From Blastocatellia bacterium (GTDB taxonomy: Bacteria > Acidobacteriota > Blastocatellia > Chloracidobacteriales > JADJPF01), in contig JADJPF010000024.1 of NCBI GenBank assembly GCA_016713405.1, positions 62,001-126,000 on the forward strand: DNA of 64,000 nucleotides, read 5' to 3'. The number at the start of each line of letters is the position of its first letter. The first letter of the stretch is position 1. The notes beneath the pieces are model-generated. The model was not told the DNA's origin. It was given only the letters and a program-made list of their open reading frames with translations, and did no database searches. The translations under genes and the position numbers were made by a program. Below, in pieces: positions 8,009 to 21,200 of this stretch.

Positions 8009-9097
8009 ATGCGTTTAGTATTAGGAATAGAAAGTTCTTGTGATGAAACCGCAGCGGCAATTATTGAAGATGGTTGCCGTTTGCGTTCTAACATTATTGC
8101 TTCACAGATTGAAAAACATCGTCCATTTGGCGGTGTAGTGCCAGAACTAGCTTCCCGTGAGCATTTAGTTAAAATCATGGCAGTTGCAAAAGAAGCTTGT
8201 GAAAAGGCAGAAATTCAACTTTCTGATGTAGATGGTATTGCTGTAACTTATGGGCCTGGACTTGTAGGAGCTTTGCTAGTAGGCATTTGTTATGCTAAAT
8301 CCTTGGCCTATGTGCTAAATAAACCTTTGGTTGGAGTTAATCACCTAGAAGGTCATATTTATTCTGTAATATTTGAAAATCCTCCAATTGAGTATCCCGC
8401 TTTAGCTTTGGTAGTTTCTGGAGGTCATACTAGTATTTACTTAATGCCTGAAGCAGAAAAATATCAGCTTGTTGGTCATACAAGGGATGATGCTGCTGGA
8501 GAGGCATTTGATAAGGTTGCTAAATTGTTAGGTTTAGGCTATCCAGGAGGCCCAGTTATTGACCGTTTAGCTCGTACAGGTGATGCGTCAGCGGCTCCGC
8601 TAGTTTTTACCCCCCCTAGAATGGAAGACGGGCGTTATGATTTTAGCTTTAGCGGCCTAAAAACAGCAGTTTTACGATATACAAAAGAACAATCTATAAC
8701 ACCGCTTTTAAGTGGGGAAGAACCATCTGAGCAAATCAAAAACCTTGTTGCTAGCTTTCAACAAGCTGCTGTTCACTCCTTAATAGTTCCTTTTAGAAAA
8801 GCTGTTGCAGATTACCAGCCAAAAACCTTAATTTTATCTGGTGGTGTAGCTTGTAATAGTGCTTTGCGCCAATCAATGAAAGAACTAGCCGAAAAAATGA
8901 AAGTTGCGCTTTATTATCCTAGTCCAATACTTACGACTGATAATGCAGCAATGATTGCAGCAGCAGGTTATCCCAAGTTGCTACGTGGTGAAAAAGTAGG
9001 GCTAGATTTAACGGCTGTTTCCAGCTTAAAGCTACAAAATCTAGAGTTAGAAACCGAACCACCCAAAAAAGGTAAAGTTAGATATCGCCTTTCTTAG
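8009..9097 (+). CDS. tsaD: tRNA N6-adenosine threonylcarbamoyltransferase TsaD
   Basis: 362 residues. TsaD transfers the threonylcarbamoyl group from TC-AMP to A37 of ANN-decoding tRNAs with TsaB and TsaE. It opens VLGIESSCDETAAAII, the ASKHA phosphate-binding strand. Metal ligands are in NHLEGHIYS (about 111 and 115). VVSGGHTSIYLM, GEAFDKVAKLLGLGYPGGP, FSFSGLKTAVL and SGGVACNSALR complete the Kae1/TsaD core, with a terminal metal Asp in TTDNAAMIA. It is immediately downstream of the cyclophilin gene. It ends with TAG, converging on the TPR gene, and I see no terminator hairpin between them. Confidence 0.97.
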   Translation: MRLVLGIESSCDETAAAIIEDGCRLRSNIIASQIEKHRPFGGVVPELASREHLVKIMAVAKEACEKAEIQLSDVDGIAVTYGPGLVGALLVGICYAKSLAYVLNKPLVGVNHLEGHIYSVIFENPPIEYPALALVVSGGHTSIYLMPEAEKYQLVGHTRDDAAGEAFDKVAKLLGLGYPGGPVIDRLARTGDASAAPLVFTPPRMEDGRYDFSFSGLKTAVLRYTKEQSITPLLSGEEPSEQIKNLVASFQQAAVHSLIVPFRKAVADYQPKTLILSGGVACNSALRQSMKELAEKMKVALYYPSPILTTDNAAMIAAAGYPKLLRGEKVGLDLTAVSSLKLQNLELETEPPKKGKVRYRLS

Positions 9098-9119
9098 TTT
9101 GTTTAAGCACTAAATTTAC

Positions 9120-11272
9120 TTAAGGTTGTAAATTAAGAGCTTTTTCAACAAGCTTATCTAAATCTTGCTCGATTTTAGATGTTTCCATACCTGTAGATTT
9201 GATAAATACTTCTTTAGCTTTAAGTATTTCGTCTAGCTCAGGGCCTGGAGAGTCTTTTAATAAAGATTCTGCCTTAAGCAAACTAGCCATAATCATTATT
9301 TCTGAGGCATTTGCTTTAGCTAACAAATTTGCATAGTTAAACCAATCTACAGCAGATAACTTATTGTCTTTTACTATTTCATCAAGTTTAAGAGCTTTTT
9401 GATAGTTTGGAATTGCTTGTTCTAGGTTTTCAAATGCTAGATACATTTCCCCAAGTTTAATTAAAGCAAAGCTATTTAATGTTAAATCCTTAGAATTTTC
9501 AGCAATTTTACTGCTTGTTGACAATATTTTAATGCTCGCTCAGGAAGTTGCGTCTGGGTGTAACATTCAGCGATTTTTAATGCTATTAATACTAATTGCT
9601 TAGGGCTAGGTCTTAATTCTAAGGGTTGCTCAGAAGCTAAAAGCAAGAAAGATTCATAATGAGGAATTGCTTTAAGGTATTCTTTTTGTTGGAAATAAGT
9701 ATCGGCTAAATAAATGTGTGGATTAAGTTCTTTTGGTGCAAGGCGTGTGGCTTGTTGCCAATAAGAAATTGCTTCTGACACGTTATTTTTAAGCTGCATT
9801 GTTAAAATACCAAAATTAATTAAAGCATTTGCATCTAATGGCACATAGGACGGCATTTTTTGATAATGTGTATAGGCTTCTTCAAATTGTTGGTTTTCTA
9901 TCAACATTTGTGCTAAACGGTGTTGAATTTCTGGGTCATAGGGGTTTAACTTAAGGGCTGATTTAAGGTTTTCAATGGTTTCTATTATGTTGTCTGGATT
10001 AGCTTTTGCTAGAGCAAGTCTTGTTTTAACTGTTGCATCATTTGGATTTAGTTTTTCTGCATAACTAAGAAAGGTTAAATTTCCTTCTTTAAGTGCAAAA
10101 TAAAACCTAGTTTGGTCAACACCAGCTAAAAGAAGTAGCAAAACAATAATTACAATTCTAAAACTCCTAGCAGCTAAATTTTTACTGGTTAATTTAGCTA
10201 ACCAAAAGGTTTTTTCAGCAAGTGCAGAGAAGTTTTCTTGACTATTAAGCAACAAAGCAGAAATTTTGCTATCTCGTAGCTTCCAAATTGCTCCATCAAG
10301 CAAAAAATGATGAATATTAATTAGTGCTGTAAATATTAAAAAGCTAGTAGTAAAGTCATAGCTAAAAATATAGCTTACAAGCCAAGGGCCAGGTACAAAT
10401 AAAACAATTCCACCAATAATTAAAGTTAATAAATAAGGTAAAAGCCTCCAATTGCTATCAGCAGTTGGGTTTTCTTTTTTAGCATAATAGCTAGTAATCC
10501 AAAGGTATTGAGCCGAGTGCATAATAGCTAAAACACCAGTGCTATAACGAACCTGTGGAACAGAGCCAATAGCGTTAGTTAGTTGTAGAATTGTTGGTAG
10601 CACAAACCAGAAAAATTCTGTTGAAAGCACGACCAAAGGAGCAATCATTAGTTTTAAGGATGCTTGACGAAGTAAATTAAATAGTCCATAGCCAGCAGTA
10701 AGAAAAAACATTACTAAAAAAGTAATTTGCGCACTTCTACCAATAACAGGGGGAATGCCTAATGACAAAATATAAGGGTCTTGTGAGTCGCCTGTATGAA
10801 AACTAAAGAAAAGCATTAAATATGAAGCTATAAAGGCTAAATAAATTGCTGTACGATCAAAATTGCTTATATTTAAGTTAGCACGACGGCTAAACATCAT
10901 AAATAAGCCAAAATTTTGCCCCATATAATGCCAAGGACTCCAGGTTAGATAAACAGTAAAAATAATAGCTAATAGTTTATGTGAAGTATGAGCAAATATA
11001 CCTAATAGTATTAAAAGGGCTGTTAAATGAAGAGTAAAAAAGCGATATTTTGTAAAGTCTGCTTTTGTTCCATAGGCACGATAAATGGTTGCCATATAAT
11101 GGGGATAGTTGCAAACTAAAGATAAGGCATAAAAAATTATTGCTAAAGTTTGTAAATCAAAGTTTCCAAATGGATTAGCAAGTAAAAGTAGTGGCAATGA
11201 CCATGCCCCACAACCTATAAGTAAATCTATCGTTGGACGGTAAATCCATAAAGGTTCTTTAGTATTTTCCAT
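9120..11272 (-). CDS. Polytopic membrane protein with C-terminal TPR repeats (one-base frameshift)
   Basis: The joined frame gives about 717 residues. The N-terminal ~370 residues form about ten hydrophobic helices with no recognised catalytic motif; histidines lie in NYPHYMATIYRAYG, SPWHYMGQNFG and NIHHFLLDG. The rest is a run of tetratricopeptide repeats, for example LNPYDPEIQHRLAQMLIEN and LNPHIYLADTYFQQKEYLKA, presumably a protein-binding solenoid. The frame breaks at a T4 run (9506-9509). Adding one base joins CQQAVK to IAENSKDLTLNSFALIKLGE, a natural TPR continuation. The function is unknown. The gene is divergent from the STAND-like gene. Confidence 0.75.
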
Positions 11273-11367
11273 AGTATTATTAATATTTTAGTGATAAGAG
11301 TTTTTGTGGACAAGAAATTGTTTTTTTATAAATTGTTTATTTTTATTAATTTTTTAATTCTAAACCA

Positions 11368-14300
11368 GTGCAGATTTATAATTCAATGGATACAATAAAT
11401 TCTTTAGAAAGTTGTTGGCAAAGTGAATATCTACAAGAAATTTGGTCATTACTGCAATATCACCTAAAAAACTTTTCTCTAGATAAGGATTCCTTAAACG
11501 TCTTAGAAAATTATTTTTTAGATAATCCTAATGGAGGATATTTGCTTTTAAGTGCTGAAGAGAGAGAAAAAAACACCTTACTAGCTAAATTTATTCAAAA
11601 GCAAAAAGATAAAAATATTTGTTTAGTTTATTTAGTAAGACAAGATAAAAATCCTTACAGAATGTTACAATTTTTAATTTGGCAAGCTAGCGAATTTTTT
11701 GAGCAAATACTTCCAAGAAACTTTTTTTATAATGATCTAAATAGTTTATCTAAAAATCTAGTTAATATATTAGAAACTTTACAAAAAGAAAAAAATAAAA
11801 TAATAATAATTATTGATAATTTATCAGAAATATTTTTTGATTATATTATTAAAGTTCTGCCCATTAAATTACCACATAATATATATTTTATTTTATTCTC
11901 AAAACCAGATTTATATTTAAGCAGTCTGTTGTCAGAGCGATTAACAAACCTAACTACCGAAAATTTAAAAACTACAATAAAAAATAACCTATTGGATAAT
12001 ATATATTTAGATATAGTGGACTCTAAGTTAACAGTTGAAGAAATAAACTTAATATTAGGTTTATTAGCTTTAAGCTATGAGCCAATTACTATTAATCAAC
12101 TCAGTGAGTTATTAGAAATAGTAGAAATAAATATAGATAAATTAGAAATATTGAATATTATAATAAAATTAGATAAATATATAATTTTACTACCCAGTAA
12201 TAAAATTATATTTGTAAATCAAGAAGTTATTAATCATATTAAGAAGGAAATATTAATCAGAGAAAAACAATTTATATATTATCAATATTTTGTAAAATGG
12301 CTAATTAAAACAAAAGGGAAAAACACAAATAATTATTTTACTTATTTTGATAGTTATTTACTAAAAACTATTTTATTAAGTATAGCATTAACCGATTTAG
12401 CCACAACAAAACAATTGTTTAATAAAGCAATAAATGAGTTTATAAATATTGAATTTATTATAAATAAACTTAAGCTTGGGTTAGAATGGCAATTTATAGA
12501 CAATTTTGAGCAAATTCTAAATATAAATGGTTTATTAGACCAAACAAATTTGCAGCTTTGGTATAAATTTTTATCTAGTCAACTGCAATTTATTTCAGCC
12601 TATCCTGAAAAGTTTTACAACAAGCTATTAATCAACCTACAGAAAGTTTAATTAGTAAAGCTGCTAGTATTTACCTTGAAAAACTAACCAACAACCAACC
12701 TTATAATTATATAAAATGGCTAAATAAGCCTGGAAAAGCTATTTATAATTCACTTAAACAAACGCTAATAAAAAGCACAACAGGGTTTCAAGCCTTAAAA
12801 CTAACAACAGACAATAGATTTTTAGTCACTGCTGGAGAAGATAGCCAAATTAGGGTTTGGGAACTAAATACGGGTCAAGAAATATTCTCTCTAATTGCTC
12901 ACCAAGGCATAATCTTTAGTTTAAGCTTAAGCAAAGACAATAGATATATTATTTCTGGTGATTGCTACGGCACAATAAATATTTGGGAGCTATTTACAGG
13001 TAAACTTCTTTCTAACTTAAAAGAACATTCTGGTAGTGTGTTGGCTTTAGTTGTTACGTCGGATAATGAAAAGTTAGTCTCTGCAAGTAGTGACCGAACA
13101 ATAAAAATTTGGGATTTTAACTCAATCTTAGATAACCCCTCTTGCCCCTCTTCTATTCATACTTTAACCGAACATAAAACTATTGTTAATAAACTAAGTG
13201 TTAGCCTAGATGATAAATACTTAATTTCTGGTGGAAGTGATGGAACAATAAAGGTTTGGGATTTATTAAGCTATTTGCCAATAAATGATTTTTTTGGACA
13301 TGACTATAGTGTTACAGGACTAAATGTTACATCTGATAATAAATACTTAATTTCAACTAGCGAAGATGCAAAGATCAAAGTTTGGGAGCTAGCTTCTAGT
13401 TCTTTAATTGCTGTTTTAACAGAATCAACAAGTAGCATTAACACCTTAGCATTAACTAAAGATAATCAATATATAGTTACTGGAAATAGTGATAAAACAA
13501 TCAATATTTGGAATTTAGAAACAGGTTTGCTAGTAAATGTGCTAGCAGGGCATAGTGATCTAATTACAGACTTAGTTTTAAGTGAGGGGACGATTTTTTC
13601 TACAAGTAAAGATGGAACAGTAAAACTTTGGAATTTTGATATTGCTAAAGAAAACACTGCACCAATAAAACAAAAATTTAATATTTCTGCTTTAGCAATT
13701 TCGCTAGATGGTCGTTATGCTTTTTCAGGTGAAATTAATGGGACAATTAGAATTTGGAACCATCTAGGACAGGAAATTACTAGTTTACTCGCTCATTCAG
13801 CTTCAGTTAATGCAATGGCTATTAGTGTAGATAAAAAATATTTAGTTTCTGCTAGTGGTAATGAAATAAAGCTTTGGGATTTAGCTACTTTAGAGTGTAT
13901 AGATATATTAACAGAGCATCAAGATAGAGTATTAAGCTTAATAATAACACCGGATAATAAATATATAATCTCTAGTAGTGATGATAGAACAATAAAAATT
14001 TGGTATCTAGATAGTAGAAAGCTAGATACTACTTTACGAGATAGAGCCGGAATATATGCTTTAGTGTTAATGGAAAATGGCAAGGAATTTATCTCCGCTA
14101 ATTTTGCTGGCCGACTAAGAAGTTGGGATTTAATAAAAAAACACGTTGTTAAAGAGCAAAAAGGTTGTATTGATACAAAAACAGCTATTACTAATGATAA
14201 TAAATATCAAGTATTAGGTTTAGATGAAAATACTTTAGGAGTAATAAGTTTAGCCGAAGAAACCATAATTGGTACTTTTCCAACAATTGGTTCAATTACT

Positions 14301-14384
14301 CGTTGTGCTATTAGCGATACAGGCTTAATTATTAGTTGTGATCAGTTAGGGAATTTATATTTTTTGCAGTTAGAAACCTGTTAA
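11368..14384 (+). CDS. STAND-like NTPase-domain protein with about 13 WD40 repeats (one-base frameshift)
   Basis: The joined frame gives about 1005 residues. An N-terminal helical/NTPase-like region (1-430) has a Walker-B-like strand KIIIIIDNLSEI (about 144-155). Where a P-loop is expected, LLLSAEEREKNTLLAKF (about 59-75) has no GxxxxGK[ST], so ATP binding looks degenerate. About 13 WD40 units follow, such as SDRTIKIWDF, GSDGTIKVWDL and SKDGTVKLWNF; the last two are degraded, and they may form one or two beta-propellers. The frame breaks at a T4 run (12613-12616), and adding one T gives EKFLQQAINQP and continues. ATA codons are noticeably frequent in the first third. The start may be GTG 11368 or ATG 11386; neither has a clear ribosome binding site. 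Confidence 0.75.
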
Positions 14385-14992
14385 AAGGACAAAATAGTTA
14401 ACCCATTAACTTATATTTCTCAAGAATTAACTTTTACTTAAGATAAATAGTAGCTTTAGTTAAGATGATATATTATCAGGAACAATATTAACTAATAGTT
14501 GCATTACTAGTTAGTAGTTAGTAAAAATGATATAAAAGTTGATTAATTATATTGTTAAGCAAAATATTGTATGTATAATATTGCCCTAATAATACTTTCT
14601 ATTTTATCAAAAAACACTTTTTATAAAGTTGTTTTCTAAATACCTTTTAACTCCCTCCTAAATAAAAGGTTATAAAATTAAGGCAGGATAGCTAAAAAAT
14701 GTGTGTTGTAAACTAGCTCTTAATTTATATTCTAAATAGTCAATAAAGCAAGTTGTCTTATTGTTTGACTAGCCAAATTCCTATTACCAATTAATATTCC
14801 TATTTTTTTTCTAAAAAATTTATATCTTGTAGGCGTAATTTTCCTACAGTTGTTGTCTTTGTTGTAAGATTGTTGAATCTACCTTTTATAAGGATTCTCG
14901 TAGTTATACCTGTCGAAAAAACATTAAGGTTAAAAGTAATATTTTAATGACAACTCAGAAGAAAGGTTTGTAGTAAAGAAAAAACGCTTAAA
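14385..14992. other. AT-rich intergenic spacer
   Basis: 608 bases between the WD40 gene and TonB receptor 1. It is AT-rich with poly-T and poly-A tracts. I find no credible coding frame, RNA gene or clear terminator. It probably holds the promoter of the downstream receptor, but I cannot place the -35/-10 boxes with confidence. Confidence 0.5.
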
Positions 14993-17951
14993 ATGCTAAA
15001 AAAAATAACTTTTGGAATGACTTCAGTGATATTACTATTATTAGCTATAGTAATCACATTTGCTCAAGGTGGAGCTACTTCAGTAAATATTGTTGGAAAG
15101 GTTTTAGACTCTCAAAATGCAGCGATAAGTGGGGCTACAATTACTGCAAAAACTTATCAACTAATCTAATTCGTGAAACAATGTCTCAATCTGATGGTTC
15201 ATTTTCCATTGTTCAACTACCTCCAGGTAACTATGAAATAGTTGCTAGTATCGAAGGTTTTTCTAGTAAGACTTATAAGCAAAGCTTGGAATTAGGTATA
15301 GTCGCGTTAGTAAATTTTAATTTAGAGGTAGGACAAAATACTGAAATTATTGAAGTACTTGCCAGCAATGAATTTAGTCAAGAAAAAACTGAAAACAGTA
15401 CTAATATCAACCCTAAATTAATTAATGATTTACCAATAAATAGGCGTAATTTTTTAGATTTTGCCTTAACAACTCCTAGAGCAACAAAAGATCGCGCTCC
15501 TGCACAAGGAGTGGTGGCTTCTTCAGGCATTTCATTTAATGGGCAGCAAGCTAGATTTAATAATGTAAGTATTGATGGTTTAGATAATAATGAAACGGCG
15601 GCAGGTTCTGTAAGAGCTACTCTTAGCCAAGATGCCATACAAGAATTCCAAGTAGTAAGTGATAGTTACAGTGCTGAGTTTGGCCGAGCTTTAGGTGGAG
15701 TGGTTAACATTATAACAAAAGGTGGTGGAAGTGAATTTCGAGGAAGTTTATTTTTCTTAAATCGTAATGATTCAACTAGTGCAAGAGATGTTTTTGCACC
15801 TACTGAGCCAGAATATAAACAATATCAATTTGGTGCTACTTTTAGTGGGCCAATAAAAAAAGATAAAATATTTTTCTTTAACTCCTTTGAACGCCTTTCT
15901 GTTAAACAAAGTAATTTTGTTACCATTAGCAATCAAACTGTAAATTCAGCTAAAAGTTTAGGATTTACCTTAGACAATGGGCCTATTCCCTTTGCTTTTG
16001 GAACAACTTCTGCCTTGACTAGGGTTGATTTTCGTCTTGGACAACAAGATAACTTATTTATTCGCTACAATTTTGGGGGAAACTATAATGGTGCTTTTGA
16101 ACCTTTTGGTGGTCTTTCAGGTCAAACAGCAGGTGGAATTCAGCTATTAGATGAAAATAATCTTGCTGTTAATAATACTTATAGTAGCACTTCTCTTAAT
16201 TTGATAAATGAAACAAGGTTTCTTTTTGGCTTACGTAATCAAGATGTTAATGCTCCTGATAATAGTACTCGTGTTCAACTAATAGCTCCAGAAGGAATTG
16301 TTACTTTTGGTCGTACAATTTTTCTTTCTCAACCTAGACGTGCGTCTATTTACCAAATTATTGATAATGTTTCTTTAACCAGAGGTCGTCATCAAATTAA
16401 GTTTGGAGGAGATTATTATTATGTAAATCTCCCAGGAGATGGAGGCACTAAAGTTCCAATTTTTTCAGGTGGTTTTGCAGTATTTGCTCCACTAGATTTT
16501 TCTGCTTTTGGTGGGCCAAATATATCAGGGATTGAGGCTTTTGATCCAAAATTACGGACTCCTGAGCAAAGAGCTTTTCTTACTAACTTTGCACAGCAAC
16601 TAGCTCTTAACTTTCCTTTAGCTAGCTTACCTCTACCTACAGCCTTTGCCCAGGGTTTTGGAAATCCTTTAGTTACTATAGATCAAAAACAGCTAGCTTT
16701 GTTTTTTCAAGATAATATCAAGCTCTCAGAAAATTTTTTACTTAAACTAGGGATTCGCTATGATATTAATCGTATAGGGTTTGTACCAAAAAACAATGGT
16801 TTCTTTAGTCCAAGAATTGCTATTTCCTATCGTCCTAAAAAGCTAGAAAACTTAACTATTAAGGCTGGATATGGTATTTTTGCGAGTACACAGCTTTTTG
16901 GTAATGCTACTCTAGTTGAATTAACTTCTGCTACAAATGCAATTAAAATTCCTGTTATTCCTTTTCCTTTTTCAGCTATTCCTTTTAGTTTGCCAAACAG
17001 AAAATTTCCTGAAGGCTTAGAAATTCCTGCTGGAGTAGATTTTATTCCTCAATTAAGCTCTACCTTTGTTTATGACCGTAAAACTCGAACTAGCTATACT
17101 CAACAATCAACTTTGGAGTAGATTATTTAGCTGGTAATAATACTTCTATTTCCTTGATTTTAGATTATGTTAGAGGTTTGAGACTTCTTTCTGTACGTAA
17201 TATAAACCCTGTTGTTAGGCCAGTAATCGGAAATGCTTTACAAAGTCAGTTGGTTGGGCGTGTTTTTCCAGATCTAGGGCAAATTTTTGAGTTTTCTTCT
17301 TCATATGACAGTTATTACAGTAGTTTCACAATTTCAGTTAAACAAAGAATTTCAGATCAATTTAACTTACAAGCTCACTATACTCTATCAAAAACTATAG
17401 ATAATTTTCTTGACATCGGAACAGATATTCAAGAAACAAATGACTCTCTTAATATTGCAAATGAACGTGCTTTGTCTTTACAAGATGTTCGCAGTCGTTT
17501 TGTTTTATCAGGCACATTTGAAAGTAATTTGCTAAAAAATAAATACTTAAGAGATTTTCAGTTTTCTACTATTGTTAATCTTGAAACAGGAAGACCATAT
17601 AACTTACTAGCAGGAATAGACTTAAACTTAAATGCTGATAACCCTCCAGGCGATCGTCCATTAGGCTTAGGGCGAAATGCAGGGATTTCACCTGGATTTG
17701 CAAATATAGATATTCGTCTTTCACGTAAAATAAAAATAGGTGAAAAAGCAGAAATAAGCGGTATTTTTGAAGTGTTTAACTTATTTAATAGAGTTAATAT
17801 AAGTGATATTGCAAGAGTATTCCCGCCTGATAAAAATGGAAAATTTCAATTACCTAAAAAATCGGGAAATCGTTTTATTGCTAGTAAAGATAGATTTTTA
17901 GGGGCTTTTTCTCCTCGTCAAATCCAACTTGGATTTAGAGTTTCGTTTTAA
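14993..17951 (+). CDS. TonB-dependent receptor, Oar-like, with N-terminal carboxypeptidase-regulatory-like domain (two one-base frameshifts)
   Basis: The joined frame gives about 986 residues. A hydrophobic signal sequence (SVILLLLAIVITFAQG) is followed by an Ig-like carboxypeptidase-regulatory domain (VGKVLDSQNAAISGATI, then SDGSFSIVQLPPGNYEI). Next come the plug (NDLPINRRNFLDFALTTP, IDGLDNNETAAG, SAEFGRALGGVVNIITK) and a beta-barrel ending LGFRVSF with the terminal Phe typical of outer-membrane proteins. These receptors import large substrates across the outer membrane using TonB-ExbBD. The frame breaks at an A5 run (15148-15152) and at TTT (17112-17114); one added base repairs each (KNLSTNLIRETM; QQSTFGVDYLAGN). 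Nothing nearby suggests the ligand. Confidence 0.88.
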
Positions 17952-18285
17952 GTGTCACTATAGTGTTATCCCCAAAATAGCATATGTTCTAACTTAAGAA
18001 TAAAAAATTGAAGAACAAGGGGTTAAATCTTATGACCCAGCAGGACATAAGATATATGATCTAAAGTTTTCACCTAAGTTATATATCTTATGTTACTTTG
18101 GAAGTAAGAGTTTAATAACTCATTCATTTATATTCTTATCCAATAATTGCTAAAACTCATTTTTTGCTTGCAAGATGCAAGTATTAACTATTTTCTTTAG
18201 ACTTTGTTGGTTGCAAGAATAGAAAAGCTATCCTAAAATCTTTGTTATCTACATTTTATTATCTACCTAATATCTATATACATAC
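17952..18285. other. Intergenic spacer with a 12-bp perfect inverted repeat
   Basis: The segment cataagatatat (18046-18057) is the exact reverse complement of atatatcttatg (18081-18092), with a 23-base loop. There is no following T-run, so it is not a typical intrinsic terminator. It could be an operator for the downstream sensor kinase or a structured 3' end of the receptor mRNA. Nothing else is recognisable. Confidence 0.5.
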
Positions 18286-21200
18286 ATGCCAGAGAAAAAA
18301 ACAAGAATCATTTCACTTGGTGTTTGGGTAGTTTTGTTATTTGCCTTAACCACTATGCTTGGTGCGGCAGGATTTTTCTATTATTTTGCCAAACAATTTG
18401 AATATGAAACTTGTGAAAGTTATAACGAAAAGCAGTTTGAACATATCAAAGGTATTGCTGAAGATCTATCACAGCTATTGACTTTAATAAAAAATGATTT
18501 TGATTATGTGTCTAGTTTGCCAGATGTCCAAACCAATGACCCAGAAAAAATTTGGCCTCATTTAGCTGCTTGTTATCGGCGTTTTGATGGGCGTTTAACA
18601 GATATATCTCGCATTGATGCTACAGGGCATTTTATTACTGCTTATCAAGATGGATCAGAACTTATGGGTATGAGTGCAATGCACCGACCTTCGACGGCTT
18701 TGGCAATAAGTGGTAAAAATTTAGCTTTAGCTGGCCCATATACAACTATGGATAACAATAAAGCAATTGCTTTTGATATACCGGTTTTTCGCACAGAAAA
18801 AACAGGAGAAAAAATCTTTGATGGTACTATTTCGGGACGAATAGATATTGATGATTGGATTAAAAACTATGTAGCTCCCTATGATATACAATTGGGTAGT
18901 TTTACCTGGATAATTAATCAAGATCGTCAAATTGTTGCTCATAGCAACCCTGCTTTAGTCGGCCAGTCCTGGGATATGATTGCCCAAGGAGCATTTTTAG
19001 ACCCTAACCCAAAGGCAAGAGATCGTCGTGCTGACTATGAATTTCTCAACATGGCTTTGTCTCAAACAAGTGGTAAAGCACAAATAAAATTAGCTAGTTT
19101 AGGTGATGAAGTTCAATTAATTTCTTATGTTTCTAGTCGTGTACCCTGGGCAAAATGGGTAGTGATGTCTAATGTGCCACGTAAATCAATACTAAAGCCT
19201 TTTCATGAAAATTTAAGAAAAGTTTGGATAGTAGCGGTATTTTTTATAGGTACATTTATTATTGTTTCTATTTTTGCTTTATATACAGAGCAAAAAAAGG
19301 TTCATTTAGAAAGAGACTTACGTTATAGCCTACAACAGTCTGAAAAAAAATATCGCACACTAGTTGAGCGTAGCAATGATGGAATTGTGCTAATTTCTCC
19401 TGATGGCTTTATAAAAATTGTTAATCGTCGTTTTGCAGAAATGCTTGGTAAACAAGAAAAAGAACTGCTTGGAGAAAATATACTTAATTATATTAGAGGA
19501 AGCCAACAAACTTTTGTCCAAGAAGAATGGAAAAACCGATCCCAAGGGCTTAGTAGCAGTTATGAAGTAGAACTTATAACTAGTAATAAAGAGAAGCTTT
19601 TTGTAATTTTTTCTGAGTCACCTGTTTTTAGTTTAAGTAATGAACATACAGGTAATTTATCAGTTTTAACAGATATTAGTGATAAAAAGCGTGCAGAAGA
19701 GGAAATTAAACGCCAAAATGAAGAACTTTTTACTATAAACACTATTGCTGAAACTGCTAGCCGTTCTTTGATTTTAGAAGAAATTTTCTCTAACACAGTA
19801 ATCAAAATTAAGGAAGTATTAAAGCTAGATACCTGTATGATTTTGACAACAGATGAAAAGTCAAAACTACTATCGATAAGGGCTAATGTTGGTTGTTCAG
19901 AAGAATTTCTAAATCATCCAGAAACAAAAAATATTCCTTTAGGTGTTAGTTATATTGGCAAAGCTGCTGAAAGAGGTGAATTAATTGTTGTAGATAATTT
20001 ATCTGTGGATGATGGGACGGTTGGCCCAAGACCTGCCCTATCAGCAGTACAAAAAGAAGGCATTATTGCTGCTGCTTTTATCCCTATAAAAGTTAGAGAC
20101 AACTGTTATGGGCTTATTGCTTGTGGTAATCGTTCTACACGCTCTTTTACAAAACAAGAAATTCGCTTGCTTAACACTATTGGTCAAACTATTGGAATTG
20201 CTGTAGAAAAAGCCTATCTTTATCAAAATGCGCAAAGACGTGCTATGCGTTTAGAAACAATTTATCAAGTAGGGGATAAATTAACGGCTCTTTTAGAACT
20301 TGATGAGTTACTACCTGTTGTAGTTAAGCTTATACATAATACCTTTAGTTATTATAATGTAAATATTTTTCTTTATGATAAAGAAAAAGACCAACTTACT
20401 TTTACTGCTGGTTGTGGAGGATTTCAAGCACCTGAACCAATAGGAGCAACTTTAGCAATTAAAGAAGGGATTGTTGGACGTTGTTTTTCTACAGGCCAAC
20501 CTGTTTTAGTTGATGATGTAAGCAAAAGTTCTAGCTATTTACCTATTGAAAGCCTTCCAGAAACTAGTTCAGAACTAACAGTTCCTTTATTAGTGCGTGG
20601 TTCAGTTATAGGTGTGTTGGATGTTCAAAATAGTAATATTAATGCTTTTGATGAAGAAGATATGCTTACGCTACAAGTCTTAGCTGAACAAATTGGTGTA
20701 GCGGTGGAAAATGCCCAGCTTTATGAAAAAATAAAATCATCACTAGAAGAAGTTCGTAAATCACAAGCATTTTTTGCCAAAATTGTTCTGGAATCACCTC
20801 TAGCTACTTTTATTACTGATGAAACAGGCGTTTGCATATTAATGAATCAAAGTGCTTTATCTTTGATTCAGAAAAAAGATAGCTATGATGAAGTAATAGG
20901 TAAATATAATGTACTGGCTAACCCACCTTTTATTGATACTCCTGTAGTTGAAGCTTTTCATAAAGTTTTGACAGGAGAAGTAGTTCAATTAATGGTTGAC
21001 TTACCCGTTTCAGCTAGCGAAGAAGATTACCATAAGTATGAAATGCTTAGTGGAAGAGCTACACTATTTCCATTAGTTGACGATATAGGAAAAGTTGGAA
21101 ATGTGGTAGTTAAGTTTGAGGATTTAACAGAAAAGAAAGTTTTAGAAGATGCTCTGCAACAGGCTCAAAAGATGGAATCCATAGGCACACTAGCAGGAGG

